A stretch of DNA of 17,276 nt from Clostridium sp. 28_12. Lineage in GTDB: Bacteria > Bacillota > Clostridia > TANB77 > CAG-508. The DNA is taken from NCBI GenBank assembly GCA_001916055.1, contig MNRR01000035.1, positions 1 to 17,276 of the forward strand, written 5' to 3'. Shown here piece by piece: positions 15,335 through 17,276 of this stretch; the first letter of the stretch is position 1; each line of letters begins with the position of its first letter. Below the pieces are notes generated by a model, which saw only the letters and a program-made list of their open reading frames with translations, had not been told where the DNA came from and did no database searches. Position numbers and translations under genes: made by a program.

Positions 15335-15390
15335 AGAAGTTATCTATTTATAAATATTACAAATTTGCCAAATATATATAAATAGCTTCT
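15335..15390 (-). promoter_or_regulatory. Long hairpin in the leader of the OB-fold gene
   Basis: In the transcript, AGAAG then CTATTTATA pair with TATAAATAG then CTTCT, with a four-base bulge (ATAA) on the 3' side. After a T-T mismatch the stem continues as ATATT/AATAT with a 12-base loop. That gives 19 base pairs within a roughly 100-base leader, ending about 30 bases before the start codon. No T run follows, so it is not an intrinsic terminator. It matches no riboswitch I recognise and could be a binding site for the protein itself or a stability element. Confidence 0.5.
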
Positions 15391-15414
15391 TATATTAGTA
15401 TATTTTACTATATT

Positions 15415-15443
15415 ATTATAGTATTTTTTATTTTTGATGTCAA
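15415..15443 (-). promoter_or_regulatory. Consensus sigma-A promoter of the OB-fold gene
   Basis: Both hexamers are perfect: TTGACA (15443-15438), 17 bases, TATAAT (15420-15415), on the minus strand. The -35 box begins 3 bases after the glmM stop codon. This is the best promoter in the window and predicts a leader of roughly 100 bases. Confidence 0.88.
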
Positions 15444-15445
15444 TG

Positions 15446-16810
15446 TTAATTGCATTTTTCTTCTATCATTTTGGCTATTCTTTCAGCTTTTTCTTTAATT
15501 AATTTTTGGTCTTTTCCTTCAATCATAACTCTTACAAGTGGCTCTGTGCCAGATGGTCTAATTAATACTCTACCATTTCCATCAAATTCTTTTTCCAGAT
15601 TTTTAATTGCTTCTTTTATCTCTGCATTTTTTTCATAATCATATTTTTTATTTGAATCTACTTTAGCATTAATTAAAACTTGTGGATATTTTTGTACTAA
15701 ATTGCTCAATTCAGAAGCTTTTTTACCACTTTCTAGTATTGCTTGAATAAGCATTAATGAGGTTAAGATTCCATCACCAGTTGGGTTATAATCTAACAAA
15801 ATTATGTGACCTGATTGTTCCCCACCTAAATTATATCCGCTTCTAAGCATTTCTTCTAAAACATATCTATCTCCAACTTTTGTTTGTACAAAGTTTAATT
15901 TTTCTTTTTCTGCATATTTATTTAATCCCAAATTACTCATAACAGTTGCAACTATTGTATCTTTCTTTAGTTTTCCTTTTTGTTTTAAGTACTTAGAAAT
16001 AATTGCTATTAATTTATCCCCATCGATTTCTTCTCCGTTTTCATCAACAGCAAGGCACCTATCTCCATCACCATCATATGCTATTCCTAAACTCATTTTA
16101 TTTTTAATAACATATTCTTTTAGCATTTCTAGATGTGTTGAACCACATCCTGCATTTATATTAACTCCATTTGGTTCATTATTTATTATTACGTGATTGA
16201 TTCCAAGGGTTGAAAATACTTTATCTGCAACTTGATATGTTGCTCCATTTGCAGTATCTATTACAACTTTAAAATCAGGGTTATTAAATTTTTCGATATT
16301 ATCGTCAAAGTTTTTTCTAAAGAAATATACATATTCATCTATCAAATCTGTCCTAACCTCTGAAACTCCTATCTTTTCACTTACAGCAGTTAATTCGTTA
16401 AGTTTTCCAGATTCCATAACTTCTTCGATTTCTTCTTCTAAACTATCAGGAATTTTCATACCTTTGTTACTAAAGTATTTTATTCCATTAAATTCAAATG
16501 TATTATGTGATGCAGAAATTACAACACTAGCATCTGCTTGAAATTTTCTTGTTAAATATGCAACTCCTGGTGTTGGAATCACACCTAATAATTTAACATT
16601 TGCACCATAGCTTAAAAAACCTGCAACCATAGCACTTTCAATAAGAGTACCAGAAAGACGTGTATCTCTTCCAATTAATATTGTTGGTGTTTTATCTGTA
16701 TGTTTTGATAACACATATGCACCTGCTTTTGCAACTTTATACACTAATTCAGGTGATAATTCTGTATTAGCAATTCTACGTATTCCATCTGTTCCAAAGT
16801 ATCTTCTCAT
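15446..16810 (-). CDS. glmM: Phosphoglucosamine mutase GlmM
   Basis: A 454-aa cytoplasmic enzyme converting glucosamine-6-phosphate to glucosamine-1-phosphate for UDP-GlcNAc and cell wall synthesis. It starts with the GlmM signature MRRYFGTDGIR. The phosphoserine loop is ISASHN with Ser101 as the phosphorylated residue, the Mg-binding loop is DGDGDR (246-251), the sugar-binding loop is GEQSGH (330-335) and the phosphate-binding loop is RPSGTEP (418-424). Length and all four domains are normal. An AAAGGA site precedes the ATG at long spacing (about 12 bases). It follows the coiled-coil gene by 29 bp. In many Firmicutes glmM is preceded by cdaA and ybbR; the gene before it here is neither as far as visible. 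Confidence 0.97.
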   Translation of the reverse strand: MRRYFGTDGIRRIANTELSPELVYKVAKAGAYVLSKHTDKTPTILIGRDTRLSGTLIESAMVAGFLSYGANVKLLGVIPTPGVAYLTRKFQADASVVISASHNTFEFNGIKYFSNKGMKIPDSLEEEIEEVMESGKLNELTAVSEKIGVSEVRTDLIDEYVYFFRKNFDDNIEKFNNPDFKVVIDTANGATYQVADKVFSTLGINHVIINNEPNGVNINAGCGSTHLEMLKEYVIKNKMSLGIAYDGDGDRCLAVDENGEEIDGDKLIAIISKYLKQKGKLKKDTIVATVMSNLGLNKYAEKEKLNFVQTKVGDRYVLEEMLRSGYNLGGEQSGHIILLDYNPTGDGILTSLMLIQAILESGKKASELSNLVQKYPQVLINAKVDSNKKYDYEKNAEIKEAIKNLEKEFDGNGRVLIRPSGTEPLVRVMIEGKDQKLIKEKAERIAKMIEEKCN

Positions 16811-16839
16811 TTTTTCTCACAATCCTTTCCATATTATAA

Positions 16840-17276
16840 CTATTCAGCTAACTTGTTTAATAAATTATAATATTCTGTCATTCTAATCAAATTTGTAAAC
16901 TGAATTTTGTCATCCTTAATTGTCCATGAATCTGAATTTTTCTTTAAAAATTCATTTATTTTTTCTATTTGTTTAACCTTATCTGTTAGTTTACTTTTTT
17001 CTGTCTTAATTTCAGATTCTAAATTACTATATTGAGTTTTCATTACATCACTAAACATGATTGTATTATATAAATTTATATAATATTCCTTCCTTGGTGA
17101 AATCTCTCTTTTAGTAATATTTTCTTTAATTTTGTCTTCTTTTAACAAATCTTCTAGTTCATCTGTAGTTTCTTGAATTTTGTCATTGTAATCAGCAATA
17201 ATCTCATCAATTGCTTTTAATTCTTTGTCCTGCATATTTTGTGCAGAAAAAATATTATTCGGATTTATATTTTCAT
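16840..17276 (-). CDS. Unknown helical/coiled-coil protein, 5' end beyond the window
   Basis: The frame is open to the right edge: at least 13 codons (ending FSAQN) precede the first in-window ATG at 17235 without a stop. That ATG has no ribosome binding site, so the true start is probably outside. About 144 C-terminal residues are visible. They are highly charged and mostly helical, with heptad-like stretches (IADYNDKIQETTDELEDLL and YSNLESEIKTEKSKLTDKVK) suggesting a coiled coil, and end with TNLIRMTEYYNLLNKLAE. No membrane segment or catalytic motif is seen in this part. It lies 29 bp upstream of glmM on the same strand, so co-transcription is likely. Not recognised as a named family. Confidence 0.65.
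   Translation of the reverse strand, partial: ENINPNNIFSAQNMQDKELKAIDEIIADYNDKIQETTDELEDLLKEDKIKENITKREISPRKEYYINLYNTIMFSDVMKTQYSNLESEIKTEKSKLTDKVKQIEKINEFLKKNSDSWTIKDDKIQFTNLIRMTEYYNLLNKLAE

Noticed and set aside
15335..15390. Riboswitch or T-box in the leader of the OB-fold gene
   Set aside because: No conserved T-box or known riboswitch core sequence was seen and no terminator follows; only a simple hairpin can be supported.
16840..17235. A complete 131-aa gene starting at the ATG at 17235
   Set aside because: That ATG has no ribosome binding site and the frame stays open to the window edge, so the gene is better treated as partial.

Overview
The window is about 17.3 kb of AT-rich DNA with dense protein genes, almost all on the minus strand. 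Codon use (TTA, ATA, AGA), strong AGGAGG-type ribosome binding sites, an engulfment gene (spoIIM) and a FemX-type peptidoglycan enzyme point to a spore-forming, Gram-positive member of the Clostridia, probably a gut-type or uncultured lineage. That placement is an inference from gene content and base composition. No phage, transposon, rRNA, tRNA or CRISPR array was found. Most of the window is core chromosome.

Layout on the minus strand, read in transcription order from the right edge: a coiled-coil protein cut by the window edge (16840-17276) and glmM (15446-16810); a tandem OB-fold single-strand-binding-type protein (14627-15304) with a consensus promoter and a hairpin leader; ftsY (13598-14503) with its own promoter; and a large UPF0182 membrane protein (10788-13517), separated from ftsY by two tandem 35-bp repeats. 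The only plus-strand gene (9578-10732) follows. It is a double zinc-finger, single-pass membrane protein with its own promoter and terminator.

A six-gene block then runs from 9360 down to 2256 with gaps of only 18-54 bp: femX-like, an alanine racemase homologue, DUF1189, ftsH, a degenerate HD-GYP-like protein and an EndoQ-like PHP nuclease. It ends in a strong terminator that overlaps the last codons of the nuclease gene. After it come spoIIM (1551-2189) and a XerD-type recombinase (542-1423), and finally the start of a secreted or surface protein with a TTG start, cut by the left edge (1-420).

Functional themes: cell envelope (GlmM for UDP-GlcNAc, a racemase for D-amino acids, FemX for the peptide bridge), membrane protein insertion and quality control (FtsY, FtsH, perhaps DUF1189), and DNA maintenance and sporulation (EndoQ, OB-fold protein, XerD, SpoIIM). 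I see no clear new multi-gene system. The best candidates for undescribed biology are the TGCAC-ended repeats at 13.5 kb with a related copy at 4.26 kb, the hairpin leader at 15335-15390, the orphan zinc-finger membrane protein, and the catalytically degenerate HD-GYP-like protein between FtsH and EndoQ. Several start codons were placed downstream of the longest open frame because the Shine-Dalgarno sequence or promoter lies inside the extension.
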